This document shows positions 45,131 through 58,700 of a DNA stretch of 64,000 bases, in pieces; position 1 is the stretch's first letter, and the number at the start of each line of letters is the position of its first letter. The stretch is from a virus, in IMG/VR virus record IMGVR_UViG_3300017917_001176, positions 1-64,000 of that record; one strand, given 5' to 3'. The position numbers and the translations under genes are program-made. The notes beneath the pieces were generated by a model. It had not been told where the DNA came from, did no database searches, and worked only from the letters and a program-made list of their open reading frames with translations.

Positions 45131-45835
45131 TTATCCTATTGCACTCAAATTGGTCAGCGTCTGAATACGCACAGTGTAATCAATTTGAATCAGTCGATTC
45201 AAACTCTTTTGCACTGGATGGAAAATCACGTGAGTAAGTAATTTTCCTGTACCTGCGGTACCGTCAATTGCACGAGCTTTGATTCCTAGCTCGTCAAAGG
45301 TAAATGTGTCGTTTAGTGTGGTGCTGTTGTCAAACACGCTTTGAGTTGCAGGCTCACCGTAGTCCAGTAAGCAGCTGATAATGATATCGCTGTATGCGTT
45401 GCCTGGCACGTGTCGCACCTGCATTTTGTTGTTGGTTGGATCAGAATTGTTGCTGTCTGTGTCGTCTACAATTTTGTAATAAGTTGGGTTGTACAGGGTA
45501 GCATTTACCGAAGTGGTGTTTGGAATCAAATATGTGATCACCCCAGTGCTGTCCACAGCACTACCACCGTTTCCAAAGTGCATTTCGTACATGTACTGTT
45601 GGTCTCTGTGACTCAGTGCATACGCAATTGCTTCACTCATATTTTCATAGTGAATAGCGTTGGCCTTGTCCACTAGCACAACAGGTGCATCTTTGTCGGT
45701 TACGTCTGAAATTTTAATGTGCCCACGCACATAAATTCCGCCAAATTCGTTTGGGCGTTGAGATTTTTCCATTGGTGCCTCGGGCTGCTTATTTTCTGAT
45801 AAATTGTTCATATCCTTATTTAGCATGACTATCAA
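45131..45835 (-). CDS. Virion structural protein
   Basis: 234 residues, possibly starting a few codons later than the first ATG. Beta-rich middle (GGIYVRGHIKISDVTDKD, HFGNGGSAVDSTGVITYLIPN), no enzyme motif. Six bases before the collar-type fibre gene. The arrangement small structural-fibre-fibre is typical of T4-like marine phages; a fibre hinge or baseplate role is inferred. Confidence 0.75.
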   Translation of the reverse strand: MIVMLNKDMNNLSENKQPEAPMEKSQRPNEFGGIYVRGHIKISDVTDKDAPVVLVDKANAIHYENMSEAIAYALSHRDQQYMYEMHFGNGGSAVDSTGVITYLIPNTTSVNATLYNPTYYKIVDDTDSNNSDPTNNKMQVRHVPGNAYSDIIISCLLDYGEPATQSVFDNSTTLNDTFTFDELGIKARAIDGTAGTGKLLTHVIFHPVQKSLNRLIQIDYTVRIQTLTNLSAIG

Positions 45836-45837
45836 TC

Positions 45838-46713
45838 CTAAGAACTAAGTGTTTGTAAGCCTAAAATACTAATCAAGTTTCCAGCGGTTAAATTGCCAGA
45901 AATTGTGCTGTTTGTGGTTCCGCCCACAGTTCGCGTGAGATTAGTTAGGGTGCTGTTTGCTGTCCATACTTTTTCATACCAAATTACTTCTGCTCGTACC
46001 CGTACAGCTCCCACAGTGGGACGGCTGTTGAATTCTATATATTCGCCGGCAGCAAAAGTAACGTTGCCCGTGAGCCCAGATACTTGTACCACGCTGTTTT
46101 GAGAAAATATTTTGGATACTTTAACTAGATTTGGCAGGTCAATTTCAGCAGCAACATTTGCAGTACTCAGCACTGATCCAATGTAAACATTGTCCAAGGT
46201 CTCTAAGGGTAGCAGTATAGTATTTGCAGTGATGCTGCTGGATGTAGTACGTATGGTTCTAATAAATGCTGTTTTTGGGTACAGGTATAATGTTTCGCCT
46301 GATGTAATAGTAGCATTGCCCACACTACCTTGTAGCAATATATTGCTGTTTGAAAATATCTTGACCACTGAAACATTTGCAGCAGTGGTGATATTTGCTG
46401 TCACAGCCTGACTGCCCAAAGTGATTGTGGAAGTAGACGATACAGGAACCAGTAGCACATTTGATAGCAGACTGTTAGCGGTAACTGTGCTGTTGGCAGT
46501 AATCCCGCTGGGATCCGGAAACAGCGAAATATTGCTCACAATAATCTCAGCGTTTGCAAAATTGGTTAAGTTGCCTGCAAGGTAATCGTACTTGGGCAAT
46601 CTTGGATCTGTATTCGTGGTGTACGCAGGGTATGTACGCAAGAATATGCTTTCCAGCGTATTGCTTGCATACAAGCCTGTTCCAGTTACAGTAACGTTAT
46701 TGGTTAATGCCAT
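45838..46713 (-). CDS. Virion structural protein, Thr/Asn-rich
   Basis: 291 residues, beta-rich and repetitive (TVTANSLLSNVLLVPVSSTSTITLG, SSSITANTILLPLETLDNV). A hydrophobic/threonine alternation without catalytic residues, compatible with a tail or baseplate component. Ends two bases before the next structural gene. Precise role unknown. Confidence 0.75.
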   Translation of the reverse strand: MALTNNVTVTGTGLYASNTLESIFLRTYPAYTTNTDPRLPKYDYLAGNLTNFANAEIIVSNISLFPDPSGITANSTVTANSLLSNVLLVPVSSTSTITLGSQAVTANITTAANVSVVKIFSNSNILLQGSVGNATITSGETLYLYPKTAFIRTIRTTSSSITANTILLPLETLDNVYIGSVLSTANVAAEIDLPNLVKVSKIFSQNSVVQVSGLTGNVTFAAGEYIEFNSRPTVGAVRVRAEVIWYEKVWTANSTLTNLTRTVGGTTNSTISGNLTAGNLISILGLQTLSS

Positions 46714-46720
46714 TTTTCAC

Positions 46721-49700
46721 CTAGGGTCTTTCAAGCCAGATAGTACCTTGTGGTACACTGGAGATTATTGTGCTTTGATACGTTGCAGTATTTGCATTAC
46801 CAGAGAAGCCATTGTTGACTTCAAGGTCTTGTGTAATACTCAACACCGTATCACGAGTGATAATTTGTTCAGCACTTGCATCAGTAATTATGCTGCCCAC
46901 AGGGTGAGCTAACGGAATACTGGTTCTTGCAGCACCACGTCTGATATCAGTCAGTACATTGCGTCCATAATCAATACCAAAGTAATTGATCTTTTCTGCA
47001 TTGATCCAAATAGATCCAGGCTGGTTCTGAGAAGCATTTGGCTCTGGCAGCTTGGCCACATCGTCGACTGCAACTTCTTCTGAATCGTAACTGAGTTCGC
47101 TGGTCAGTATCACTGTGTTAGCAGCTGGCAAACGATAATACACTGTTGGCAATTTGTAATCTGTGAATGCTTTGTAAGCAATCACATTACCGTAGTCAAC
47201 ATTACCATTTACAACATTGGCCGTGAACACGTTCATTTGCAGACTATCAATCACTTGTCCAGGTACCAGTTCTTCTGGTGCATGGCTGCTGAATGTGTCA
47301 ATGTACTTGCCGCCGTTGATGGTAATATCTTCAGGGCGTGTGCCTAGTTCGTTATCAGTGTAAACGCTGGTGATCTGTGTATCCAGGCTCAGAATGTCTG
47401 TTGCTGTTTCTGTATACGGTTGTCCAATTACTCGTGCGCCTGGATAACTGGTACCTGGAACTAGATCTGGAATATCCTTTGCCAGATGATCCAGTACACC
47501 ACCAATGGTATAAGACTTGGTGCTGGTAATTGCCACACCACCTAGTATGCCCAGTGTAGTGTTAGCTTCCAATGTGTACCCTGCACCCAGTGTGGCAGTA
47601 TTTGCAAACGCCAGTGTGTAGGTATCCTTGTTCAAGAACTGTGTGGTTCTCAATTGCAGTTTGGTACCAGTGGTGTCAAAGAATGTTACCAATGCACCAG
47701 CTGGAATATTTGCTGTGAACGGTGTGTTCAGTTGCACTGTGGTTGTGTTCACACTCACGCTGTTGTAGTCAATGTTAACATCTTTACCACTGCTTCGTGC
47801 ATACTGCCATGTAAAGTTTGCAAAGCGACCAACTTGTTTAACTCTTGCACCAGTTGGCATGCCTGTACCTGAAATGGTCCAGTTGCCTAATACTTTGGTA
47901 TAATTGTCTACATAGACAATGTTGTCGCCTTTGCTTGCAGCTCTACTGGTTACCAACTGTATGCTTGCACTGTTTGGTCCAGTGAATGTTAGTGTTGTTC
48001 CAGATGGAATATCATCAACAAATCCGTAACTGAATGACACACGTTGATTAACGCCTGCAGAAACTGTGGCTGTTGCAAATGCAATGGCAATTGACCACAG
48101 TGTGGTTTCTGCATTGTAACTGACTCCTGTTACCAAACTATCGTCTGGTAGCAAGGATGCAGTGACTGTCATGCCTGCAAATACTTCGCCTGCTAGGTCT
48201 GTGGATGGAATCAGCACGGTCAACGATGTTGCATCTGTTACTGCGTCCCAGTCAGCTGATGGAGTTCTTGTACCTGCAGACAACACAGGATTAACTGCGC
48301 CCAGCTCAATGTAAGCTTCACTTTGTACGCCCGGGTAACCCCAGATGATTGTACTTTCGTTGCCTACAACCACAAACTTTTCACCGTCCCAGGTTACGTC
48401 TGAGAAGTTGATAGTCTTAACTGCGGCAGGACTCAGTGGGCTGATAAAATTATCAGCGTTGAATGCTCTGAAGTTTTTAAACACTTCAATACCGTAGTTA
48501 ACCACAGTTTTACCAATAGTGTCACTGCCTAGTTCTGCTGCGCCTGATCTGAGTTGTACTGGACTATCTAACTTGTTCCAGATCAGTGTACCAGCTGAAC
48601 CAACTGCCACCAACCAACGATCTGTTTCGCCACTGAGTGCAATAGCATTGATCTGTTGTCCACTTACACCATCGCCTTGTCCAATTACATCAATTGGGGC
48701 TTTCATTTCAATCCATGGGTAAGCACTGTCTCCAGCTTTGCCTGCATCGTAGTTGTAGCCTTTGGCATAACCCAACAGCGCATCTTCTAATCTAGCATAG
48801 CTGGTAATAAAGAAGTTACCGTTGTTGCCTGCTGCAATTACAAAACCTTGTTGCAAGCGATTGTTGCTGGTACCACTGGTTGTAAAGTATCCTGAGTCTT
48901 GCAGATCCACTGCATAGGTTGTTCCGTTGTTGTCAGTTAGGTCGCCAAATGATTGAGAGAACAATGTCAGGAACTGTATTGGAGTTCCATAAATTGTAGG
49001 CTGTGGTTTCGCACTGTACCAACCTTGATCCAGATCCAATGAAGTATCATACGGATTCATCAGTATGTTGCTACCGTTACCTGCTGCAATCACGTAGTTG
49101 CCTCTGGTGCCAGTTACTTCGGCCACTGCTGTAAAGTCAATTGCCTGACTTGCATTCAACAGTGTACTACCAGAAGTGTTGTCAATGGTTGGTGAGAACT
49201 GATATTCAGTTACAACTTCTTTTGACCAATCCACTGCATTATCACTGGTGAGCAGTGTGGCTTGATTACCAACTGCAATCCAAGTGGTTCCATTGAACAA
49301 ACAAGCATCGCGAAGATTAATTTGGTTCTCTGAAATAAATGCAACTACCCAGTTTGTGCTGTTCTTGCTCAGTGCGATCAGTCCGCGATTACCAACAGCA
49401 ATGTATTGATATTCGTGTGTTGCTGGAACAACACCGCTGTGTTTTACTGCGTTCCACTCATTGCCCTGCGAGCTAACTGCGTCATTGGTATTACTGTCAT
49501 CCAAACGATTGGTATCTGGACTGCTGTACAATGTAGCAATATCTGGAGTACCAGGTTGATTGTATGCAGCCACACGGTCAATTGCATTGTCAATGTCTGA
49601 ACCACGTAATTTTTGTACTACAGTTTCATCGTCAAAAATATTCAAGTTCAGAGTATCTGTGCCCAACACAGTTTTTATTGCTAGGTACACGTTGTTGTAA

Positions 49701-52700
49701 CGTGGTAGCAATTGGTCTGGCAAGTTAGCAAACAGTGTTTTTGTAACATCTGGTACCACAATGATGTCCCCAGGATGATATGTGGTGTATGGCTTCCACA
49801 TACGTACTTTGGAAACATAAGTGGTTCTATCAAAACTCAATGTGGTTGTGATAGTTCTCACAGTCTTGTTTTGAGTAGAAATGTTCACGTTTGCAGAACT
49901 TCCACTCAGTACCACATAAGCACGAGCACCAAATCCGCCGCCGCCAGTGAATGTCACAGTTGGGGTTGTGGTGTAACCTGATCCGGCTGTTACAATATCA
50001 ATTTCTGTAACTTGTCCAGCTGGGTTAATGATTGCGGTTGCGGTTGCACCTGTACCATTACCGCTGATAGTAACAGTTGGAGCTCTTACATATCCTTCGC
50101 CGCCGTCTATAACAATAATAGACTGTACGCTGTATTTGTAATTGTTTAACCAATTAACTGATGCTGAAGCTGCAATAGCGTTAGCATCGCGAGGTACGTT
50201 GATGTTCAGTGGACGATAGGTTCCAGTTATGCTGTCATACACTGATGGGAAGTCAAAGTCGGTGCTGTCAGCCACTGCATATTCAAGGCCTTCATAATCT
50301 AATAGATACTCACGCACCTGTGTACGATATGGTTTAACTTCGTTAATATACTGTTCAAAGTAATCCTGTTGATCTCTGGTGTATGCTGCAAACTGTTCCA
50401 GTTTACGAATCTTATGAACCACAGATACAAAGCTGGTCTTAATTAACCAATCTACATTTTTCTGTTCACTTAAGATGTAGTTGATTAATACAAAGAACAA
50501 TTTGTTAATTTCAACGCTGTCTGTGTTGGTTAATATTCCATCAAACATGCCTTGAATAATATTGCGCAGTTCAATGGCATTGGTCTTGGCAAAACCAATG
50601 TTATCAAAACCAGTGTTGTCAAATCCAACCAATGACAGGTCAGTGTTATACAACGATTCGTTCAGTTGTATTGTTCCGTTTTGAGCACCAACAATTACTG
50701 GAGCAAGTGTAGAGTCAATTGCATATAATTCAAAGTTACCGTTGCCATCATCCAGTACCTTGATAACATCGCCTTCTGCTGCTGATGTTACTGTGGCAAT
50801 ATCCTTGAATTCCTGCACAATGTAGTCCACTTGTGTTTGGTCGTTGTAACCGGTTGTGTACCAGTTAGCATAACTCCAGTATCGGTTAGAGTCATAACTT
50901 TGAATTCTGTTCAAACTCCACTGAGGAGTGTTGGCTTCTGTAAATTCGTATATGGTCCAGTAGCCTTCGTTTTCGCCGTCGTTCAATACCAATACCTTGT
51001 AGCCGTCAATCAAGCCAGCAACCGGAATATAGTTTAATTCATCATAGGTATTCACAACCTGGTTATAGAAACCAGCTGCATCTGGAGGAACTGGTTCCTG
51101 TGCTTGTAGTCCTGTTAGATCTTTGGATCTAACAATTAGATTTTCTGCAAGGAATCGGTTCAAGTAACCTACAAAAATTTGAATTGCTTTTGCAGGATTC
51201 TTTATCATGGTCTGACGAGGACGAACACCAACGCCAACCTGATTGTTTTCTTTCAGACGTAGATCAGGAACAACTTCACCCACACTGTTTTCGCCGCTGA
51301 GACTGTCAATCAGTTTGCTGATGTATTTCTCTGGAACTTGACTCAACGGGTTATTCTGTTGTACCAGCTCGTACTCGCTGTGTGCAATGTTCTCATTGAG
51401 AGTGCGAGCATATTCAATCTTTAAGATAATATCACTTGCACTCAAGTAATTGTTTACATTGTACAAGCTGAATGCGTTAGATGCCACAACCGCAACGTAA
51501 GGAATATCTTGTCCACGTGGATCTTGAATAAAGTCTGCAATCGCAGCCACACTGCTGGTACGAGTGGTATATGACGACTCAATGTTGGTCTTGTTCTTTA
51601 CCCAATAGTAGTACTTGGTTTTAATCAACCCAGACTGACTATCGTAGAACGACTGCTCCACATACGCACTGTCATCTGCATATTTGGCTTCTCCGTTGTT
51701 TGTGGCAGCGTACTGACTAGGCAGTACTAGGCTCTCAACCCACTCACATACTTCAATTGTGCTGCCTGGGAACAATTGACCCCAGTAGGTCACACGATAG
51801 TTGATGTCACCTTGCTCGTAATCAATATAACGACATGTGTCTAGATTCCACCAGGTTCTACCAACTTGAACTTCATTCCAAGAACTGTTGGTGTCGTATG
51901 TTACTGCTGACACTGTGGTACGGTTGTACACTGCTGGGTCATATGCGGTTTTGTAATCTAGGTCTTGATCTGCTACGCCTAGTATTTTGCCTTTGACTGG
52001 ATCAAAATAATCTAGGTCAGTTACAATCAGCTGAGTGTTTTGATCATACAAGAACGCCTGGTTGATGTAGTCAATGTCTACCTTGTCTCCACGCTCACGC
52101 AGTTTTACCCAACCTTTGCTCAGTGTTGGGTTAGTAAACAGATGCACTGCACCTGCATCTTCACGATAGTAATCGCTGCGAGTTGAACCAACCACAACCC
52201 AATCGTTGTTAATTGCAATACCAGAACCAAAGTTATCATTGAACAAGATCAATGAGTTTTGTAGAACTTGATTGTATAGATACTGACTTGGCTCAGACAG
52301 TGTTTCGCCAGGAATTGGCAAATAATCATACACGTATACTGCACCAGAGTTCTTTAGTACGTCAATGAATCGTGTGGTATCACGATCAAACAGGGTACTT
52401 AGATTATCAAATGTACTGGTTTTCAGTGTTGCGCCGCCCAAGCTGCTTACTAATAAAGATTCTCCAGTGGTATTATCTACTTTTACAATAGTACCAAACT
52501 TTTCAGGAGTTCCAGAATCTGGGTGCTCAAATATCTGCACCTGTTTGTAGATCTTTAATCCTAGGTCTGATAGGCCTGTTCCTACGCCTGGTAAAATATT
52601 AATGCGCTTGTCTTTAGAACGCTCGGTTGTATAGATTTTCAACGGCGAACGACTCACTGTAACTGTTGCCAGTGCTGTGGTTGTATTTGCGCCAGTGATT

Positions 52701-55700
52701 GCTACATTTGGTGCGAAGGTGTATCCTGAACCAGGATCGGTTACTTGATAGGTGTTAATTGCGCCATTTGCAAACAATGTGAAATTGCTAATAACTGCCT
52801 GACGTCCTTCAGTCTGGTCAGGTGGATCAATTACCGCAGCAATGTTTGCTTCAAAGTAGCCAGTTCCAAGCACTGGACGATTGTTTTCATCACGCAAAAA
52901 TTCTAATCCGCTGATACCGTCAGTCCTTGCTGCAACGCCAGTGATGTTCTTACTGTTCAGGTTCTTAACAGCACGTTCAGTTACTCCGCCAGTTGATGTT
53001 AATACCACTTCGACATCGTTGATTCTAATGGTGTCACCTAGAGTTGCATTTGGGCTACTGGTTTCAGCTGAGATTGCTCCAAAATTCAAGGCTTGATTTA
53101 GATATCTGTAAACTCTACCATTGTAGTAATTAACGTTTCTATATCCTGGTGCACCAACAAAGATGTTAAGATTGTTAGGACTGATTGCCACTGTGGCACC
53201 ATAGAATGCTCGTGCAACAGGATCTGGATTCTCTATGTCTTGAATCAAGTTGAAATGATTGGTATCAACTTTGATTCTTGCGCCGTTACGTGGAACAATA
53301 TTAAATGCAATAGTTGCACCTGACACTGTGAAGTCAATGCCTTCAAATACTTCAATATCATCAATCGTAACCTTGGCCACTTGGTTAACTGTTTGTGTAG
53401 CAGTAAAGATTGCACCGCTAACACCCGAGCCTGTGAACACCTGATAGGATCTATCAAATACCCAAACTTTTCCAGCTTTGGCAATATCGTCTGTGCCATC
53501 GTTCACAGTGACCTCTGGTGCTCCAACCACAACCTGATATCCGCTTTCTGTTGTGGCAATAGAAGATCCAAACTTACCAATTCTGGTAATGGCTCGATTT
53601 TCTACACCGCGTAACCCAAACCCTGGCGTTGACAATTTTGCATAGATTTCAAAATCATCAAATGTACCATCTGCTTGCTTGTTTAACACCTTGATCAGAT
53701 CGTTTGTGGTCCAGGTGCCCGCTTCCATGTCCGCATAGGTATCCACAGTTCCAGCCAGTGGAATTCTATCATAATCGCTTGCACTGTAACCATTTTCCCA
53801 CAATACCTGTCCGCTTGGTTCTAGTGTATCTACTAGCACATAGTATGAATTTAGAACAATAACTGAAACAGATGCCTGCCCTGCAAATTCTTTGGTCAAG
53901 AAGGTTAATGTTACACCAGCAATATTATAGTCAAGACCTTTTACATACACACGACCATCGGCACCAACCACGCTCAGCTGGTCGATTTCAATCGGAGTAG
54001 TGTTCAATACGTATGATGTTTGTAGTACACCACGAATTGTAGTTGGCACTATAACTGTGGTTGGATACAACTGAGAAACATAAATTGCTGTTTCGTTTGC
54101 AATGGTTTCAAAATTTGTAAATGTCAATGAACCAGCTACAACAACATAGTCAAATCCTGGCTCATATTTCTTTCCTGAGCCACCAACCACTTTAACTTCG
54201 GCATTGGTCTTTACTAATACAAAATTAGTCAGGTAACTGAACTCGCCTGGCACCACTGTGATTTTTTGTGAGTTAGTTGGAGTGAGCTTACGTGCATACA
54301 CATACACACGGTTGGCACCTGGTGCGCCAACATACAACCAACGTTGATCTTTGGTAGTAGCAAGTGCATGCCCATAACGATCCTCTGGATTCAGTTCCAG
54401 TGGGTGTAGTACCTGCGTTGGTTGCCATACTGTTCCGCCGTTTTGTGCAATTGACACTGCACCTTTGCCGTCAAATGATCCTGGCGCACCTACAAATGCA
54501 ACGTCGTATCCAATATCTAATGTGTACCCAAACTCGCTGGCATCAGGGCCAAACGATGGAACGTTTTGAATTTGAGTGAATGTTCCTTCGCCGTATTGGA
54601 ATGCTTTAACAAGACCTGTACTGAAAATAACGTCTAGTTCAACTCCTGTTCCGGTAGCATCGTTACTGGTGTCAGTGACTGTAACACTAGGTGCCGCGGT
54701 ATAGCCAAGACCATATGCTCTAATTGTAACACTGGTAATAGACTGATTGGTTACGTTTACATTACCAGATGCACCTGTTCCGGTGTTGTCGTTGGTATGT
54801 GTGCTAACCAGCAATCGTGGATGACGATAGTCTCTACCTTCGCCTGCTACTACAAAGTCTTTTACAGTGCTAGGAGTAAGTCTAGCTTCTAATATGGCGC
54901 CATGGTTTACGTTTGTAGTAATCAAATTAACTGTAGGAGGATATGTATAACCTGAGCCTGCAGAAGTAAGAATTACTTCGTCAATTGCACCATTTTGATC
55001 CAGCGTCACATAACCTGCTGCGCCAGATCCGTCGCCGCCAATCAGTTCAATGATTGGGTTTGTTGTGAAGCCACCACCGCCATTGATCACCACAATGTTG
55101 GCCAGTGTGGTTGGAGTTAGTCTAGCCTGTACATTACCACCAGTACCTCTAGTGAACGTTAAGGTGCCGCCACTGCGATAACTGATATTTGAGTTCAGTA
55201 CAACAGAACTGCTACCAGTTCCAACTTCTTTAACAGTGGTACTGATAGTGTTACCAAATCCGTCGGATCCAGTAACTGTGTCGTTTACATACACGCGACT
55301 GTGCGTGAATGCCAGTGTTTGTGTGTTTACGTTGGACCAAGTGACATTACTGGTCAGTGTGATCACGTTGGTTGCATAGTTAATGTTTGCAACCAATACT
55401 GTAACTGGTATAGTGTTTCCGGTGCCATCATTACCAAACACTGTGTCACCAACCCATAGATCATTAACACTGTTTAATGTAAGATTTTTAGATTCACTGG
55501 CATTGGTTAAAGGAGTCTTGTTAACCGACACTGTCAACGAACTCAAAGTCACAACGTTAGAATTAATAACATTGCCATTCACAGTTCCTGTGCTGGTATC
55601 ATAAACTTCTACGTTTGGAGTCAGCTGGTAACCACTGCCTGAGGTATTTGTACGACCATACAACAAGGTACCGCTGGTTTCGTTGAAATCTGCTACAGCA

Positions 55701-58700
55701 GTCTGTCCGCTCAGTGCCGATAGATCAGGTGGGCTAAATTCTCCGTCTGCTACTTTATACAGGAATCCTGGATACAGCACACGCACCGTGGTAATTGATC
55801 CAGGGGTAGAATCTTTTGCGCCAGCAAGTACTAGGGTATTGTTGTTGTTGATCTTTAATGCTTCGCCGTAGCCTTCATTGGTACGTGCATCGCCATCTCT
55901 TAGTGGCAATAATTTGTCAAATTGCCAACCTTGACTCTTTTCGAACACTGCCCATTGGTCAGTGGCAGTATCGTTGTCGATCCAAACTTTATCAGCTGAT
56001 CTCCAACCTTTGATAGGAGTAGTAGTTACTAGATCATTAACACGATCAAATCTTACTGAAGACAAGGTTAACAGAATACCAACGCCGGTGATACTCTGTG
56101 CGGAACGCAGTCTTTGAAGATTTCTGTAGCCCAAAACTTTAAATGTGCTTGATCCAGCAACACTCAAAACTTTGTAAAAACCATTGTAGTCTGGATCAAA
56201 GTTCTTGATCACAATCAATTGATCCACTGCTACATTGTGCGGTTTGTTGCACACAATGGTAATTTGACTGTCAAGGCCAATCTGTATCTCGTCAACCAAT
56301 ACATCTGTTTCGTTTGCACGATACACATTCCAACTCTTGTTAAAGTCTTTTGCTACCCAGATTTTAAATCCTGCACCAATACGATCCACTAGAGTATAGT
56401 TGTTCTGGAAGTCGGTGATATCAAACAGTGTAGCATCAACATCATCCAGACGTGGATAGCCTGCGGTTACTGCATCGCCTACTCGTGCTTTGATATCATC
56501 TCTATTGATAATAGGATTACGGTTAAATGTGTCTTCGCTGGTTCTATACAATGCACCTGGGTCTACGTTAATATAGCCCTCAGTTGGTGTTTCATCACGA
56601 TTGATCAACAGCAGTGTCGAAGGGTTGTCAGCAAAATCTTGCTCATTCAATTCAAACTCAATGCTTTGGTCGCTGCCAATTGCACCGTAGTCGCCAATGC
56701 GCAATGCCCATTCTTCGTATAGAGTAATACTGCTGGATAGGTTTCTAAACTGTGCAGTGGTCAACGCATCGATCGAATTGATTGTACCTTTTTGTTTAAT
56801 AAATCCTTGATAGAATTTGGCCTGGCTGGTTAAATCTAAATCAAAGTCTTGGAAGTAACTGCGGTCACGATAACCAGTTACACCTTGTCCTAACAGATTA
56901 AATGTGGTATCAGTTGGACGATTGTCTATGTCATAGATGTTGTTAAACTTTTCTGCATTGTACGCAAAGTTTGGTAGTAAGCCTGTTTTGATATTGTTCT
57001 TATCAACCTGTGACCAATCAGCAAAATTAAATTCTTCGCTGGCAGTTACGTCAGAGATTGCATAGTAATATTTTTCTTTGTAGCTAACCAAACTGCCTTT
57101 TCTATAGTTGCGTCCACTGATCCACTCGTCAATGGCATCACTGTTATAGATAAATCCAGCTGGATTCAACTGCCCTGTCCAGTTGCCTGTCTTGTTACCA
57201 ATCAAGCGTAAACGATACTGTCTATTGCCCAGTTCTGGTTGATATACTACATCTCCAAACACTGTGGAGTTGTCCATCAACAGCACATGTTCATACTGAA
57301 CAACATTTAAACTTGCCAGTGCAATTGTTTGTCCAAATATTGATGTTAATGAAAATGCGTTTTCATCTCTGATAATAGTGTACTGGCTAGGTTTAATGAT
57401 GTTGAAGTTTTGATCCAACACTCTGCTGCCAGTGATAGATGTACCAACTTGATCAATGATACCAGCACTGTTATTAAATTTAAGTACATTATAGATTGGA
57501 CTTAGAATCAACAAACTACCAGAGCTCCAGCCTTGCTGTGCCCAGGTCATAAATTCTCTTGCACTTAATATCCAATCCTGACGCACTTCCATGTCAGAGT
57601 TGAATGTGTCAAACACCATGCCTTGACCAATGAGATATCTACCATAGCTGACCAAGAAGTCTACCACCTGTTGAATGGAATCAAATTCATAGCCATATGG
57701 CACAGTTACTTTGACTGGGTCAAAATCTCTGTACACTGTTGCACTGCGATTAATTGCAGTGATATTAAATCTATTCTGATTGACCTTGCTTGGAATAATA
57801 GTAAAGTAAGGTTGTTCTAGATCGTAGCCAGTTACGCTGTACCCTGTGGCACTGCGTTCAATTACCACTGCACTGTAGGTCAGTCTTGTGATCGGAGCAC
57901 TCTTGTTCAAGAAAATCTTGTAGTTTTCTTGTGGTAGCACAATGCTGCTGCTACTGCTCACTGGAGAGCTTTGATCAGCAACCACGTTCAGGAATTTAGG
58001 ATCGCTGTACCCAGCCATCTTATAACTCAGCTTGACTTCTACATTCTTAATCAATTGAGATATTTTAGCAGTACCGTCGATGGCTTTGTTTGTAAACCAA
58101 TCTCGTACCCAATTGATGTAGCCTGCTGTTAGATTCACAGTACCAGAAACTAAACCATCATCAGGGATACTGAAGTTATACTTGGTAACTCGCTGTTTGC
58201 TATCTTTTAAAATTAATTGATCAATGTCTGCGTCACGTGCGTAGTCAACTGTGTTAAACATCTGACCAAAGTAGAATGCAGGACGACTTAGTGCAATTGC
58301 AATCTGTAGTGCATACGGATATTCGCTGCTGCGGCGCCATGCTGTTTCAGCTGGTGCTTGATCTCCAACTGCCCAGCCTGAACTTAATCTGCCTGAATCA
58401 AATGCTTTTGGAGCAAACTTTTCTGGACTCTTTAGTGCGCCAGTATCGTCCACTGGAATAATTTTGCTCAGCCCTGGGCGAGCAAAACGTGCGTCGTATC
58501 CTTCACGAACTCCGCCAGCAATAAATCCTAGTTCTAGATCGTCCCATAGCACCGAGTTAGTACCAGTGTACGGAGCAGGACCGTAGCGTTCAGTCCACCA
58601 GTCTGGCATTTCATAGAAGCCCAACATTTCCCATGGCGCTGTGTGTGGACGGTCTGTATCAAAATAGTATTGATAGATGCCGCGCCAGAATCCTGGCAAA